NCBI GenBank assembly: GCA_012295275.1
Contig: CM022679.1
Coordinates: forward strand, 3,759,412 to 3,823,411
Direction: 5' to 3'
Length of the DNA stretch: 64,000 nucleotides
DNA from: Chrysomallon squamiferum
Taxonomy: Eukaryota; Mollusca; Gastropoda; Neomphalida; Peltospiridae
Position numbers and translations under genes: made by a program. How positions within the stretch are numbered: position 1 is the first letter of the stretch; every line of letters starts with the position of its first letter. The notes below the pieces were generated by a model. The model made no database searches. It saw nothing but the letters and a program-made list of their open reading frames with translations, and had not been told where the DNA came from. Shown here in pieces: positions 38,879 to 51,719 of this stretch.

Positions 38879-39273
38879 TTTCAGACACTGAAGGCCTTAA
38901 AATTAAATTAAATTTTAAATTAAGTTAATTCACAAATAAATAAATAAATAGAAATATACGTTCAACTTTTTACAAAGGAATAACAATGTCGCATCAAATT
39001 CAATACAAATATTTTGCTAGAATTTCAGTTTGTATCGGCAATAATGTTTCAACGTCTGATGCATCATTTTACTTCAGCTCATGGGAATAATGATTTCAGT
39101 GTGTGCATTTTAAAATATGCATCAGTTAGTAATATCACATATTTGTAGCTTAGAAATATTCTTTGCACGATCCTTTGTCCGTTTTTATCACACGAGTAGC
39201 AGTAAAAAATATAGATGTACAACCCGTCAGCTAAGAAACAATAGCATTAATTTTAATAATAATAATAATAATA

Positions 39274-39316
<43 letters not shown>

Positions 39317-39400
39317 GATTATTTAGAAGATTCAAAAAAAAAAAAAAAATGTGAGACAAAGAAGAAACAAACCTGTTATTTTTAAAATGAAGGTTTAATT
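38879..39400 (-). promoter_or_regulatory. Putative 5'-UTR intron and leader exon of gene 4
   Basis: A TTTTAAG acceptor lies 17 nt before the ATG. Further upstream, a leader ending in AATAACAG before GTTTGT (donor at 39372) is conserved in the relic copy at 42.9 kb (AACAAGAG before GTTGGT). This suggests a non-coding first exon. An AAT microsatellite (39248-39315) lies inside the putative intron. No promoter motif was recognised. Confidence 0.35.
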
Positions 39401-39619
39401 TCAAATATCGTAAAATAAAAAAATACATTTGATTTCCCATTCGAGAATACGTGAGCGGAAAACAAACAGAATAAAGTGTGAGAGGAATATTATTTATTTA
39501 TTTTTATTTTTATTTTTATTTTTTTTTTTTTTATGTGCGCGGGCTTGGATGGGATGTTTGTTTTCTTTTTTGATCTTTTTGGGGGATATTTTTTTATTGT
39601 TGTTTCTTTGTTTTGTTAT

Positions 39620-39690
<71 letters not shown>

Positions 39691-40639
39691 TTTTAGTTGT
39701 TTTTTTATGGGGAGTGTTGATCGTGGTGGTGTGTTAATTGTATTTAATGAATAATAACGTTCACAATAAATCCAAATTTGTTTATCTTATCTGCGCACGT
39801 GTTCTTGTTTGTTTATTTGTCTGTTTCTTACTTTCAATTGTTGATTTCTTATTTTACAATAGTTCTTTTTTATTGTTTTCTGAAAGGTGAACAGAAATAC
39901 GAAATCTGTTTTTATTTGTTCTTTTATTTTTATTTATTTATTTAAGAAATACATATTTTTGTTTTGTTTATTTCTTTGATTTTTGTTGATTGTTTCGTAT
40001 TTCGAACAAGTTCAGACTAAATGTAAGTGAAATATAAACAAATAATAAAAATATAAAAGAAAAACAATATAAAATAAATTATGACATTTAAATTAATACA
40101 CGTTACAGAGACTTGACTATTTCTTAATACAAATATATATATATCTTAATTTAGACATGTTTAAAGCAACATTAAGACTTTGCCAAAATACTACTATTAC
40201 TACTACTACTGTTAGTAATTGTAATACTACTACTAAGCTTCGTAAAGGTTTTTTGATATCACTAAACATCTGAAGTAATTTTTATCCAGTATACAGATAT
40301 TTCATTATACATACTGAACTACTGTATGAAGGAACACAGCATAATCAAATTCGTCTGTAAATGATATCATTTTTTTTTTTTCATGTTTCCTGGAAATAAC
40401 TGCACACATCTTACGAGCAAACAATTCCGTTTCACTTCCAAATGCAGACATTTTATCAAAATACCCGTCCAGGACAATTAAAATCATTTCTTGATAGAAA
40501 AAAATGAAACAAAAATAACTGATTATATGCTGTAGTTTACCTTCATACATTCTTTCTACATTTTCAAGGCATCACCATGAACATTTGTCAGATCAAATTT
40601 AGTTTTATCTTGACTTTAATAAAAGTGTTTACGTAATGG

Positions 40640-40810
40640 GTCAAATCACCCCAAAACCCAATCATCTCAGATTTTTATGAAACTTGGTATATTTGTTGAT
40701 TGGGATCCCTGAAACCAAAATTCAAATTTTTAAGCCAATCAGACCAGTGGTGTGGGAGATATGGCCCCCAAAATTTTGAGATTTTTGGCCATATCGCGAC
40801 CTTAAATTGG
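40640..40810. repeat. Palindrome-bearing repeat-like block
   Basis: The composition is richer than its flanks and includes GATATGGCCCCCAAAA followed about 9 nt later by TTTTTGGCCATATC, a strong hairpin. The adjacent GGGTCAAATCACCCCAAAACCC also looks element-like. Second copies in the window were not found. Identity unknown. Confidence 0.45.
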
Positions 40811-42228
40811 TTTATAAAAGAGACTACTCCTCAAAATAAAAATGGGTAAAACAATACATTTAGACGAATAATTAGATTATCAGAGCATCCCATATAATTT
40901 CTTTATTGAGCTACATATTAATAAATTTTAAAAATTAAATTTTTCGTTATTTTACTATTCTAATACATAAAATACTATTACCATCAAACAACTGATGTTA
41001 TTGCACGAAAAGAGAAGATTAAATATCAAGGCAATATGTAGAGATAAAACAATGACATTATTATTCATTTAACAAAATATCAAAGCAAAACGAGAGAAAA
41101 TAATAAACAAACACGTAAAAGACTTAGGGTGTAAAGTATTTTAAAATTGGTAAATTATTTGTTATCTGCTGTTCTATCTAGAAAAAGGCGGGTAATGAAA
41201 ATATGAAAAACAAAAAATAAGAAAAAAAACCTAAAAGACTTCGATAAAGGAATACCCCGATCTAGACAGAAGGTCAAACCTTTCCATTTGACATTTTTAT
41301 TAAAACATTATTTACTAAGCTTAATTAATGTTCCACACGAAATGTTTTCTTTGTTCGTTTATCGTGTCCTCATTTCATATAGTTTTTAATGTATCAGCAG
41401 AATCATAATATTAAGTTTTTTTAAGTCAAAATATTTATTTATTTATTTATTTATTTCTTCCTTTCATTCCTCATTTGCTTATATACTTGTTTGTTTGTTT
41501 GTTTGTTTGTTCGTTTAATCAATCTCACTCAGTCAACATAGATTCTAAAAGGTTTCTGGTAACGTTTTTAACTACCGAAATACAGATTATCTGTACCTTT
41601 GAACGAATCAGTTACTGAAAATTAAATATTGTATGTATTATCACTATTTTTGTCATTATATTCGAAGTAAAGAAAATATGGTTTAAGAGTAATCAATTTA
41701 ACACCAGTTGTCAATTTAAAGTTTTATTTTCAAGTGACTTTTTAAGTATTTCCCTACCGTTAACATATATCCTTAGGTTATTTTATTTTTTTCAGATAAT
41801 ACAAACATCAGTCAAGCAAACTGGCCAATTACATTTCAGCATTTCTCAAAGTAGTAATATTAATATACTGTACGCAAAGATACTTTCTGTGTGGTACGAT
41901 CCAGAAATTAGCGTATCAGGAAGGTCTACTTTGTTAAGAAATTGAGTCGTCGAGTTGAAGTTCTGTGCTACCATCTGTTCATATCAGAGAAGAATCTTAA
42001 TGAAACGTCATCACTGTCGTAAAATTACTGTATACGTTAAAAATAACTAAACAAGACAAAGAAAGAGTAAAGCAGAATTCAAAGAAAACAAAAACAAAAA
42101 CAAAAATCATGTCGTGATTTGATGATTATTTATTAAGAACAGTTTACTGTTTTTTTGTAACAGGAATAAAATATTCTAACATGGTTCATACTTCTTTTCA
42201 TGTTATGCAATTGTATATAGATAGTAGA

Positions 42229-42446
42229 TACATTGGGTTGAGGAATAAGTCATTGTTTAAATTAAATTTAATCATTACACAGAATGAAAACTTAAGCTTA
42301 ATTGTTAACAAGATGTAATTTAATCAAATATTCCCCGTTGTTACTTACCATTTCTTCCCAACAGTCAACAAGTTTTTCGATGCCTCTGCAACAAAATTTG
42401 AATCAATTATGAACCGAAATGACTTATTTCTCAACCCAATAGATAG
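42229..42446 (-). mobile_element. Internally deleted mariner element
   Basis: Terminal inverted repeats ATTGGGTTGAGGAATAAGTC (left, 42232) and the complement of GACTTATTTCTCAACCCAAT (right, ending 42440) match at all but one position. On the - strand the interior reads RGIEKLVDCWEEMVSNNGEY, which matches the usual C-terminal end of mariner transposases. Most of the transposase is missing, so this is a non-autonomous remnant. Confidence 0.8.
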
Positions 42447-42602
42447 CTAGACAGACAGATAAAGACAGATAAATACAGATATAGATATAGTTATACACAC
42501 ATACAAACATGTGCATGAATTACTGTGCTGAAATAACTATAAAAATATATTTTTAATTAATGTTATCCTTGTCTTGTTGAAAATACATTTATTCATATTA
42601 AT

Positions 42603-42644
42603 TTACGCCAAGAAGGTCAGAAATGACATTGCTACTGAACGCAT
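42603..42644 (-). pseudogene. Relic signal-peptide exon 1 of a lost copy
   Basis: It reads MRSVAMSFLTFLA then TAA, clearly related to gene 4 exon 1 ([13 protein letters not shown]). The upstream TTTTAAG acceptor and the leader near 42899 are also conserved with gene 4. No exon 2 or later exon of this copy was found, so only the 5' end was duplicated or survived. Confidence 0.75.
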
Positions 42645-43285
42645 GTTCAGATATTTAGGCCTTAAAATCAAACGAAAACAAATTAAAAAATAAACAAGCA
42701 AACAAATATCTGTCTATGTATGTATGTATGTATGAATACGTGTGACTGTCTGTATATATTAGTATGTATGTATGAATATATGCATATACATATATATAAA
42801 GACAAATTCCAGAAAGAAATACTAATTTGTCCCAATAAAAGATCATTTAAAAGGCTATGAAAACAAAATTTAAAAATATAAGAAAAAAAAAAAACCAACC
42901 TCTTGTTTTTAAAAAAAATGAAAGTTTAATTTAAATACAATGAAAAGAGAGGAAAAAAATTATTTTATTTTCATATTATAAAATTTGTCAATGAAAAACA
43001 TATATCAATATAATGTTGTGAGGAGAATACTAATTGTTTTTCTTTAATATGCAACATATATGCAATTCAATTCATTTTCTGCCGGTCACAATTACAAAAC
43101 AGAAAACAACAATGATGTCAAAAATACATGTAACTAAACGTTTGTGTAATTGATATATTTATTGCTGCTTCTCGCTAAACAACCACAATTAGTAACATCA
43201 TTGTTATTCTTATCTTACTACTGTGATCCCATCTATTGTACTATTAGTATGGCGAGTTTGAATAGTCGTATAGCAGTAGCAGTAG

Positions 43286-43365
43286 TAGTAGTAGTTGTTG
43301 TTGTTGTTGTTGTTGTTGTAACAGTAATAGTGTTTCTAGAACCAACACCGACACCAGCCTACAGA

Positions 43366-43460
<95 letters not shown>
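43286..43460. repeat. Compound trinucleotide tract (GTA/GTT)n - (ATT)n - (GTT)n
   Basis: Long trinucleotide runs produce poly-Val, poly-Tyr, poly-Cys or poly-Asn frames on both strands. These are artefacts of the repeat. Confidence 0.93.
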
Positions 43461-43461
<1 letters not shown>

Positions 43462-44512
43462 GCATCAATATTCAGTTACGAAGGAGACCGCAATTACTGA
43501 TGTATAGTTCTTAATTTGGAATTTTTGTAATTGTTAAGTCAGATTCTCTTCAAAATATGCGGAGAGAATACAGAAAGTAAGTTCGATGTCTTTAATCCCC
43601 AGTTTACGTTGCAAAGTCTTTTTTCATCATGTTAACAATACCAATGCGAGAAAATGCAAAACAGCCGACTCCATTAGATATATAGCCCAAGCATATATTT
43701 CAAATTTGAAATGCATATTTATTACAAATACGAAGTCTTAGTGTTCAATTTTCATTAGTTATCTCATAATTTAAGTATTTTTTTAAACATCAAATTGCCA
43801 TTATCATAGTACTGTTAGCGAAAAATCCATCAAATAACTGAAAATTAATTTTCTACGTCTTACCAGAACTGTAGTGAAAAGTATAAAAACAAATCAGAAT
43901 AGTCTACGTAATATTAAAGAGTATGACAAATAAACACAAGTGGCTACATATACTAGTATTAAAATGCAACATTCCTACAGCAATATTTCTGAATCTATAA
44001 ATACAACCGTTTTGAATTGACGTTATTGCGTAAAATATCCATGAAATAGTAAAAAAAAAATAATGATAACATTATTCATATCACTAAGTAACAGAAAAAA
44101 AGAATAATAATAATAATAAACAAACATGGGGGGGTTCATAGGGTAACAAATCAGGCTGCAGTGTATATTTGTCTCCCCTTTCTTAGCCAATGTAATTTCT
44201 TTTCCCTGCCAACCAAAACTTCAGACAGACACACAGATAGATAGATAGATAGATAGATACACACATATATGTGTCTGTCTGTGTTTGTATGTATGTATGT
44301 ATACACCCCATACGTTTAATGAGATCATTGTAAGTAGTGTATTAATTGTTAATAACATAGCTTCCAAATAACAAGCCTAGGTACATCTTTCTACTCTGTT
44401 CGTGGATATAAAAACGAAAATTTATTAGGGATAGTTGTTGGTTTCTGAGAAACCTCTGTGTTTTCTCCGTGACAGTCATGTTTTAATAATTATATGTTAC
44501 AGTCATCTCCTT

Positions 44513-46264
44513 AGCAACTGTCATATAATTGTTAAAACTGTCATATAATTGTTAAAACTGTCAAATACTGTTAAAACTGTCATATACTGTTAAAACTGTC
44601 ATATAATTGTTAAAACTGTCATATAACTGTTAAAACTGTCATATAATTGTTAAAACTGTCAAATACTGTTAAAACTGTCATATACTGTTAAAATTGTCAT
44701 ATAATTGTTAAAACTGTCATATACTTGTTAAAACTGTCATATAATTGTTAAAACTGTCAAATACTGTCAAAACAGTCAAATACTGTTAAAACTGTCGTAT
44801 ATTGTTAAAACTGTCGTATACGGTTAAAACTGTCGTATACGGTTAAAAGTGTCATATACTGTTAAAACTGTTGTATACTGTTAAAACTGTCATATACTGT
44901 TAAAACTGTCATATAACTGTTAAAAGTGTCATAAACTGTTAAAACTGTCATATATTGTTAAAACTGTCATATAATTGTTAAAACTGTCAAATACTGTTAA
45001 AACTGTCGTATACTGTTAAAACTGTCGTATACTGTTAAAACTGTCATATAATTGTTAAAACTGTCATATAACTGTTAAAACTGTCATATAATTGTAAAAA
45101 CTATCATATAATTGTTAAAACTATCATATAATTGTTAAAACTGTCAAATACTGTCAAAACTGTCAAATACTGTTAAAACTGTCCTATAACTGTTAAAAGT
45201 GTCATATACCGTTAAAACTGTCATATACTGTTAAAAGTGTCATATACTGTTAAAACTGTCATATAATTGTTAAAACTGTCATATACTTGTTAAAACTGTC
45301 ATATAATTGTTAAAACTGTCAAATACTGTTAAAACTGTCAAATACTGTTAAAACTGTCATATAACTGTTAAAACTGTTGTATACTGTTAAAACTGTCATA
45401 TACTATTAAAACAATCATATAATTGTTAAAACTATCATATAATTGTTAAAACTATCATATAAGTGTTAAAACTGTCAAATACTGTCAAAACTGTCAAATA
45501 CTGTTAAAACTGTCCTATAACTGTTAAAAGTGTCATATACTGTTAAAACTGTCATATACTGTTATAAGTGTCATATACTGTTAAAACTGTCATATAATTG
45601 TTAAAACTGTCATATACTTGTTAAAACTGTCATATAATTGTTAAAACTGTCAAATACTGTCAAAACTGTCAAATACTGTTAAAACTGTCCTATAACTGTT
45701 AAAAGTGTCATATACTGTTAAAAGTGTCATATACTGTTAAAACTGTCATATAATTGTTAAAACTGTCATATACTTGTTAAAACTGTCATATAATTGTTAA
45801 AACTGTCAAATACTGTTAAAACTGTCAGATACTGTTAAAACTGTCATATAACTGTTAAAAATGTTGTATACTGTTAAAACTGTCATATACTATTAAAACA
45901 ATCATATAATTGTAAAAACTATCATATAATAGTTAAAACTATCATATAATTGTTAAAACTATCATATAATTGTTAAAACTGTCAAATACTGTCAAAACTG
46001 TCAAATACTGTTAAAACTGTCCTATAACTGTTAAAAGTGTCATATACTGTTAAAACTGTCATATACTGTTAAAACTGTCATATAATTGTTAAAACTGTCA
46101 TATACTTGTTAAAACTGTCATATAATTGTTAAAACTGTCAAATACTGTTAAAACTGTCAAATACTGTTAAAACTGTCATATAACTGTTAAAACTGTTGTA
46201 TACTGTTAAAACTGTCATATACTATTAAAACAATCATATAATTGTTAAAACTGTCATATACTGG
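44513..46264. repeat. 1.75-kb minisatellite of 18-20 nt units
   Basis: About 90 tandem copies of TGTCATATAATTGTTAAAAC and variants (AAATACTG, GTATACTG, CTATAACTG). Variant units recur in fixed order: the string ACTATTAAAACAATCATATA appears at about 45401, 45890 and 46221, spaced about 489 and 332 nt. The array therefore has a higher-order pattern produced by segmental expansion. Confidence 0.95.
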
Positions 46265-46591
46265 ATCGACTGTACTAATCAAACAATAAACAACAACAAC
46301 ACCTAAATAATAAACAATGTTAATATTCTGAACACATCACATTGGAAATATGTTATTAAATCAATTTTGCTTCTGTTTTGTATAAACCTGGACTACATGG
46401 AATGCGAAGGGAATAAAGGATGAGAATATAATATTATTTCATGGCCCGAAATACATATCACAATTAAATGTAAATAGAATGTATATCAGGCACTAAAAAT
46501 GCACGATGACTTTAGTTTTAAAATAAACTACAAAATATTATTTTTATCTTTCTGGGGTTTTTTCCGAAATAGGTGAGAGTGGAATCATGAA

Positions 46592-46595
46592 AATA

Positions 46596-46652
<57 letters not shown>
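46592..46652. repeat. (TA)n microsatellite
   Basis: About 30 TA repeats between the minisatellite and the 3' end of gene 5, followed by a GTT repeat near 46730-46777. Confidence 0.95.
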
Positions 46653-46655
<3 letters not shown>

Positions 46656-46925
46656 CGATTAACACTTTTGGTGCGTGTTCTCATATTACCTTTATACCAT
46701 TTATTTTATTTTTATTCTATTAATTCTGTTGTTGTTGCTGCTGTTGCTCTTGTTGTTGTTGTTGTTGTTGTTGTTGTCGTTATTATATAACAAAAAAGAA
46801 CTTTGATAAATAACAAAGATTTATTTTTCTTTTGATTTTATTATCAGTCAGTAAATAATTTCCAGTGACAAACATTTTAATCGAGTCTTTCTGTTTTCCT
46901 GGTTTCAGCATACATGTTCATGGTT

Positions 46926-47074
46926 TTAATCGCACAAACGACTCTCATGATTGAAAATCTTATCTGGATCACATTTCATACGGTATGTAATCCCGTCATT
47001 GCACATATAATACTCGTTTGGCGAGCCAGGAATAACATAATTACCATCAGACTTAATTATGCAAAATATTTTAT
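46926..47074 (-). other. CBM14-like exon of gene 5
   Basis: Entered in phase 1 after a TTCATTCAG acceptor, it encodes 49 residues and TAA. The pattern FC..DGNYVIPGSPNEYYMC..GITYRMKCDP..FNHESRLCD fits the peritrophin-A fold. Only four cysteines are present instead of six, and there is no basic tail. It is diverged from the + strand CBM14 exons. A possible AATAAA lies at 46825-46820. Confidence 0.75.
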
Positions 47075-47303
47075 CTGAATGAAGAAAACGAATAATAATT
47101 ATAACAATGAATGTTTAATTAAATTAAAAAATACAGCGAGTAATAAAACAGTTTGCATTTAGTTAAATATGCATCTAAAATGCTTTGAACAGAACAAGAA
47201 GAAAAATAAAACTATAAAATAATTTAGAGCCTAAGTCTGATTCTATATCTAAAATGTACATCCAAAATAAAAAATATTATAAAAAAAAAGAGTTTGTATT
47301 TAC

Positions 47304-47329
47304 CTTTAAAATCCTTCTTCTCCGTATGA
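47304..47329 (-). other. Short linker exon 10 of gene 5
   Basis: 26 nt between TTTTTTGTAG and a GTAAAT donor, entered in phase 2 and left in phase 1, exactly as exon 10 of genes 1 and 2. It encodes (R)HTEKKDFK, a charged linker. Confidence 0.65.
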
Positions 47330-47885
47330 CTACAAAAAATAAATCCTTTAATTAGTACAAAGATAATTACATCTTATTTATATAGTATATTACATATTAT
47401 TTTACATTCAAAGTATGTTCTAGTCACAATTGTTAGGAAAGCTGTATCTTGAAAATTTTGCTGATTTATTTATGGACGAAATAATTGTCAACATTTACTG
47501 AATATTTTACTCTGTTAATTTTACTGACAACAAAACATTCAACGGCTTAATATTCAGTTGAAGAAAATTAAAGTTTAAGTCGTGTCGAGTAATATAACTT
47601 TAAGAAAGTGAGATTTAAAAACGTTCCCGATTATTATCGATATCACAAAAATCAATTTAAAGTATTAGTCATATACCGATTAACTGATAAACATCGTTGT
47701 TTTTCTTCCATCTGATCTTTAACAGCCTTTAATAGTGGCCATTTTCCTTTTCCACAAAACTCTCCATTAAAGTCATCAAGATCTAGAGCCCAGATCATAA
47801 CTCCTCCAAAACCATACTGTTTTGTATAGCATACCTGTCAGTTATATGGATGGACAATCGGATGAATGGTTGGACCAACGAATGA

Positions 47886-47889
<4 letters not shown>

Positions 47890-47926
<37 letters not shown>

Positions 47927-47940
47927 TATATATATATACA
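47890..47940. repeat. (GT)n/(TA)n microsatellite in intron 8 of gene 5
   Basis: About 14 GT units followed by TA repeats, just downstream of exon 9 on the genomic + strand. Confidence 0.9.
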
Positions 47941-48094
47941 TCTGACTTTGAATGCATGTATGTATATAAGTTTGTATGTAAAATCAAAACCAAATCAAAG
48001 ATAAAGAAAGAATAAAATGCTGAATAGCAGCATTTAACCCAAAGATCATATTATGTATTTATAAGATCAGATTTTTAATTTCTATTATTATTAA

Positions 48095-48125
<31 letters not shown>

Positions 48126-50057
48126 TCAATATTATTTTTTTTTTTTTTTTTATTGTTTTTTTTATTTATTTGTTATTGGGGTTTTCTGTTGTTTTTTTCT
48201 AACAGAGAACTTTTTTCTCCGATTCAGCTTATTTTAAAATGAGTCTTCACTTGTAAGGAAATATTGATAACTGTAGATACAGTGAACTATTTGTATTTGC
48301 TTTTCTTAACCCACCGAAATCACTCACCTTAATTTGTACACTTCGAACGTTTTCGTGACCGACCCACTGGTTTCCCTGAACCATGTAGACAACCTTTTGA
48401 TCGCTAAGGTATATCTCTTTCGTTTCTTTCGTTTTCATTTCACATATCTATTCAATTTAAAACACATATGCAGACAGACAAACCGATGGATGGATGTTTA
48501 CTATTCTTTGTTAATTAACTGTATTTAACAAAGAAATTAGAAGCGCAAAGTGACAATAATTCTCTTTAGAACAAAGGAGGCGAAGCACAAATAAAAAAAA
48601 ACAATCGAAAACACCAACTCAGCCAATACTTTTTTATCTGTAACCTGAATAAAACTGATGTTAAGTTGCACATGCTGAAAACATGACGACCAGAAGATTA
48701 TATTGAATAAAAATGCAGTGTACTGACATATATACATACACAAACATACGCGCACCCAGATAGATACAAACACCAGACAGTTAAATACATACCTCGTAAT
48801 GTGCCAGAAATCCTTCAGTTTGAGTGTACACATGCCACGTCTTCCTGGAGTGGCGGGCGCATTTATACCAGTTTCGTTTGATGTGAGAGTAAACGATCGA
48901 CCGTAGAATGCTATACCCAGATTTAGTTTTTCCCTAGGACATTGGACAGATATCCACCATTTCATTATCGGGTTCTGTAAAATCATACAATATGACAGAG
49001 AAATAAAAAATTCAGAAGAAAAGAGCTATTTGTTCCTAAGCGCGTCCTTTAAAACGCTACACAAAAATGTGGAAAAACCTTGAATCCACAGGAGATGTTT
49101 TTAAAAAAAAAAAAAAGTATAGGCTTCCATGTGTTTCGTTATAAAAAAATAAATATTAACTCACAACAGCTTTATTGTCAATATCATTCTCATCGAAAAC
49201 TGGACTGAATAATCCTGTAACTTGATCCGACGGACCATGGAAGTCATAGGCCATGACATTTAGAAAATCAACACTTCTGAAAGGTGCAACACTCGCTAAG
49301 TTAATTGCTACAGAAAATAAGATTATCGTTGAATAAATGTCACGGATTAAAAGATTATATTTTGTTTCATGTAAGATGATTACTTAGTGCTACCACTGTA
49401 ACATCTTCTTCCAATGGGGTTTATTTTATCAAAGACAGTGGCATGAATGTCATTTGCATATTAATGGTATCTTCCTTGTTTATCGATGAAATAAAATTAA
49501 GAATCAGATTTTATTCGTCATATATCTGAATTATATAAAATTCCTAAGTACAAAGCTGATATTATAATGTAGACGTTTTGGATCTAATGTTCATTCATTC
49601 ATTTATTTACTAGTTTCGGTTAATTTAGTTATTAACTCGCTGCTGAAATGACACATTCTGTTTCTTAAGATATACAACCTGCAGATTATTTCCTCAGCTT
49701 CTCTGTCAACCATAGTTTGAATATCGCCAGTCACAGATAAAACCAACAAGAGTTTTGGCTTCTTGTTAATTACAGCTTCTTTGACAAACAACAACTTCAA
49801 ATCCTAAAGAAAAAAAAAAACACCTGGTATTTTCAAAATACGTTATGAAATTCAAACCAAAAAACATCAGTTTATTGCAATAAGATGAAATCTTTACTCA
49901 AATTCCGGTATCCGATATGCTTACTCATAGTAAAGCGCAATGAACTCTCACTAAAGAAGGTAATTTATGAACAACACATACATATATATTTGATTTTTAG
50001 GTTTACCTCCACAATCTGGGTGAAAATTTTTATGTCGTCTCGATCTTCGTTTCCATC

Positions 50058-50087
50058 TGGATAATTCCAGTGCAACACAAGTCCGTT
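50058..50087 (-). other. Catalytic motif of gene 5 with every acidic residue lost
   Basis: It reads NGLVLHWNYP where active enzymes have DGxDxDWEYP. Both structural Asp residues kept by the other copies are also replaced, by Asn and Val. Confidence 0.9.
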
Positions 50088-51616
50088 GAATTTGTATTTT
50101 CTTAAGAAATGTGTTGCATTTTTTAAAAACTGTTCCCGTTTTATGCGAGATGAAAAAAAGGTCCGAAGAAAGCCTGTGTATTTGTTCCATCCATCAACAG
50201 CAAGAAGTGTTTCGGCATTGGAATACTGATGGACAACATTTTGAAACCTTTCGTACCTACAGGTAAAAAATACATTTAAAATGTTTTTAAAAATCGTGAA
50301 ATTTTCATAAAAGGAAACAATTAAAGTTATAGAAAATGAACCTATTATTGAAATATATATCTTATGATCGTCTTAAAATATCCTAAACTACTCGACTAAA
50401 TAGCCTTAATTTAATTCGCTCCCATTCGAATAATAAAATATGAGATCACTGAAAAATTTGTCAAAATATTTCCTAAATTTTGATGACAGAGTATAAATTC
50501 TCATGATTCGAATCTCGAATGGAAAAAAAAAAAATTACTATTAGGTTTCAACAAATATTGGCAAATATACTTTAATTTGATTTTCAATTTAATTAAAGCT
50601 TCCCACCGAAATGTAATGTATAACACCTACATTCCTTTGTAATCTTCAGTAGATGCATCATTCCATTCGAAAGGTCTTAATTCAACTTTAAAAAAAAAAA
50701 AAGTGCATTACACAATAAATATTTTCTTACCACACGAATATTTTATTTATTTTATCTTATTTATAGATTTTGTATAACTGTTGTTGTTGTGTTTGTTGTT
50801 GTTGTTGTTGTTGTAGTTGTTGTTGTTATTATTTAATGGCTAAATATAAAATATGCATCTGTATTCAGAATGTGTGGCATTTAATAATAATATTATTATT
50901 TTATTAATGTTACTGGTCGGGGAAATGTTTTCAAAAATAAGAAGGAACTGATACATATAAACTTTCGACTAAATGGAACAGAAGATAAAACGCTGGTGCT
51001 ATTATCCACAAAATCTTTCATGGGATCCATGGTTGCCCTTTGAAGAAAACAACTAAACACAGAAATTCTTCTGTCCGTTTGACAACTAGCCTCCATTGTA
51101 TTTTGTTTTTGTTTTTTGTGGGGTTGTTTTGTTTGTTTGTTTGTTTTTTTCCCGCTGTTCACAGAAAGTCGTCCTTCTGAAGTATTTACAAAATGAAGAC
51201 AAACAGTTTTGTCACCTATTAACAGAACACAAAATGAAAATAGTTTTAAAAGCTTCATGTTCTCTGTTTCTAACCTATTTCAGTTTCAGGGACGAACTTC
51301 AGATCAGCAAAAGCATAAACGAGATGAGTGCACAACGAAGGATCTATGTTTTCTGGGACGAACTTTGCTTTTCCGTATCTGAACTGAGCCCAGTTTGAAT
51401 AATAGCAGACAATCCTAAGACTATCTGTTTAAAAAAATGATAATAATAAATAAAAAAAAAAAACAACCTGAGAAAACGAAAAAGAAACTTCAGAGTAAAA
51501 TGCTCTAAATGATAATCATAATACAATTTTTATCATCGATCATATATATTCATGAAAAGTAATTATTCAGTACAGTGTGAGGTTTCAGTAAGAAAAGCAT
51601 CAGTGATGTTCAATCA

Positions 51617-51719
<103 letters not shown>

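Larger units (their letters stand above)
39401..42602. other. Spacer between gene 4 and the exon 1 relic
   Basis: No coding exon seen. It has T-rich and ATT tracts (39490-39690), a palindromic block (40640-40810), sequence related to 31 kb and 44 kb (40970-41200), TTTA and GTTT repeats (about 41430-41515), and a mariner remnant (42229-42446). Confidence 0.6.

Noticed and set aside
43150-43500. Poly-Val/Tyr/Cys and poly-Asn frames
   Set aside because: Trinucleotide repeat artefacts on both strands.
44513-46264. CRISPR array
   Set aside because: Contiguous tandem units with no unique spacers, in an animal genome; it is a minisatellite.
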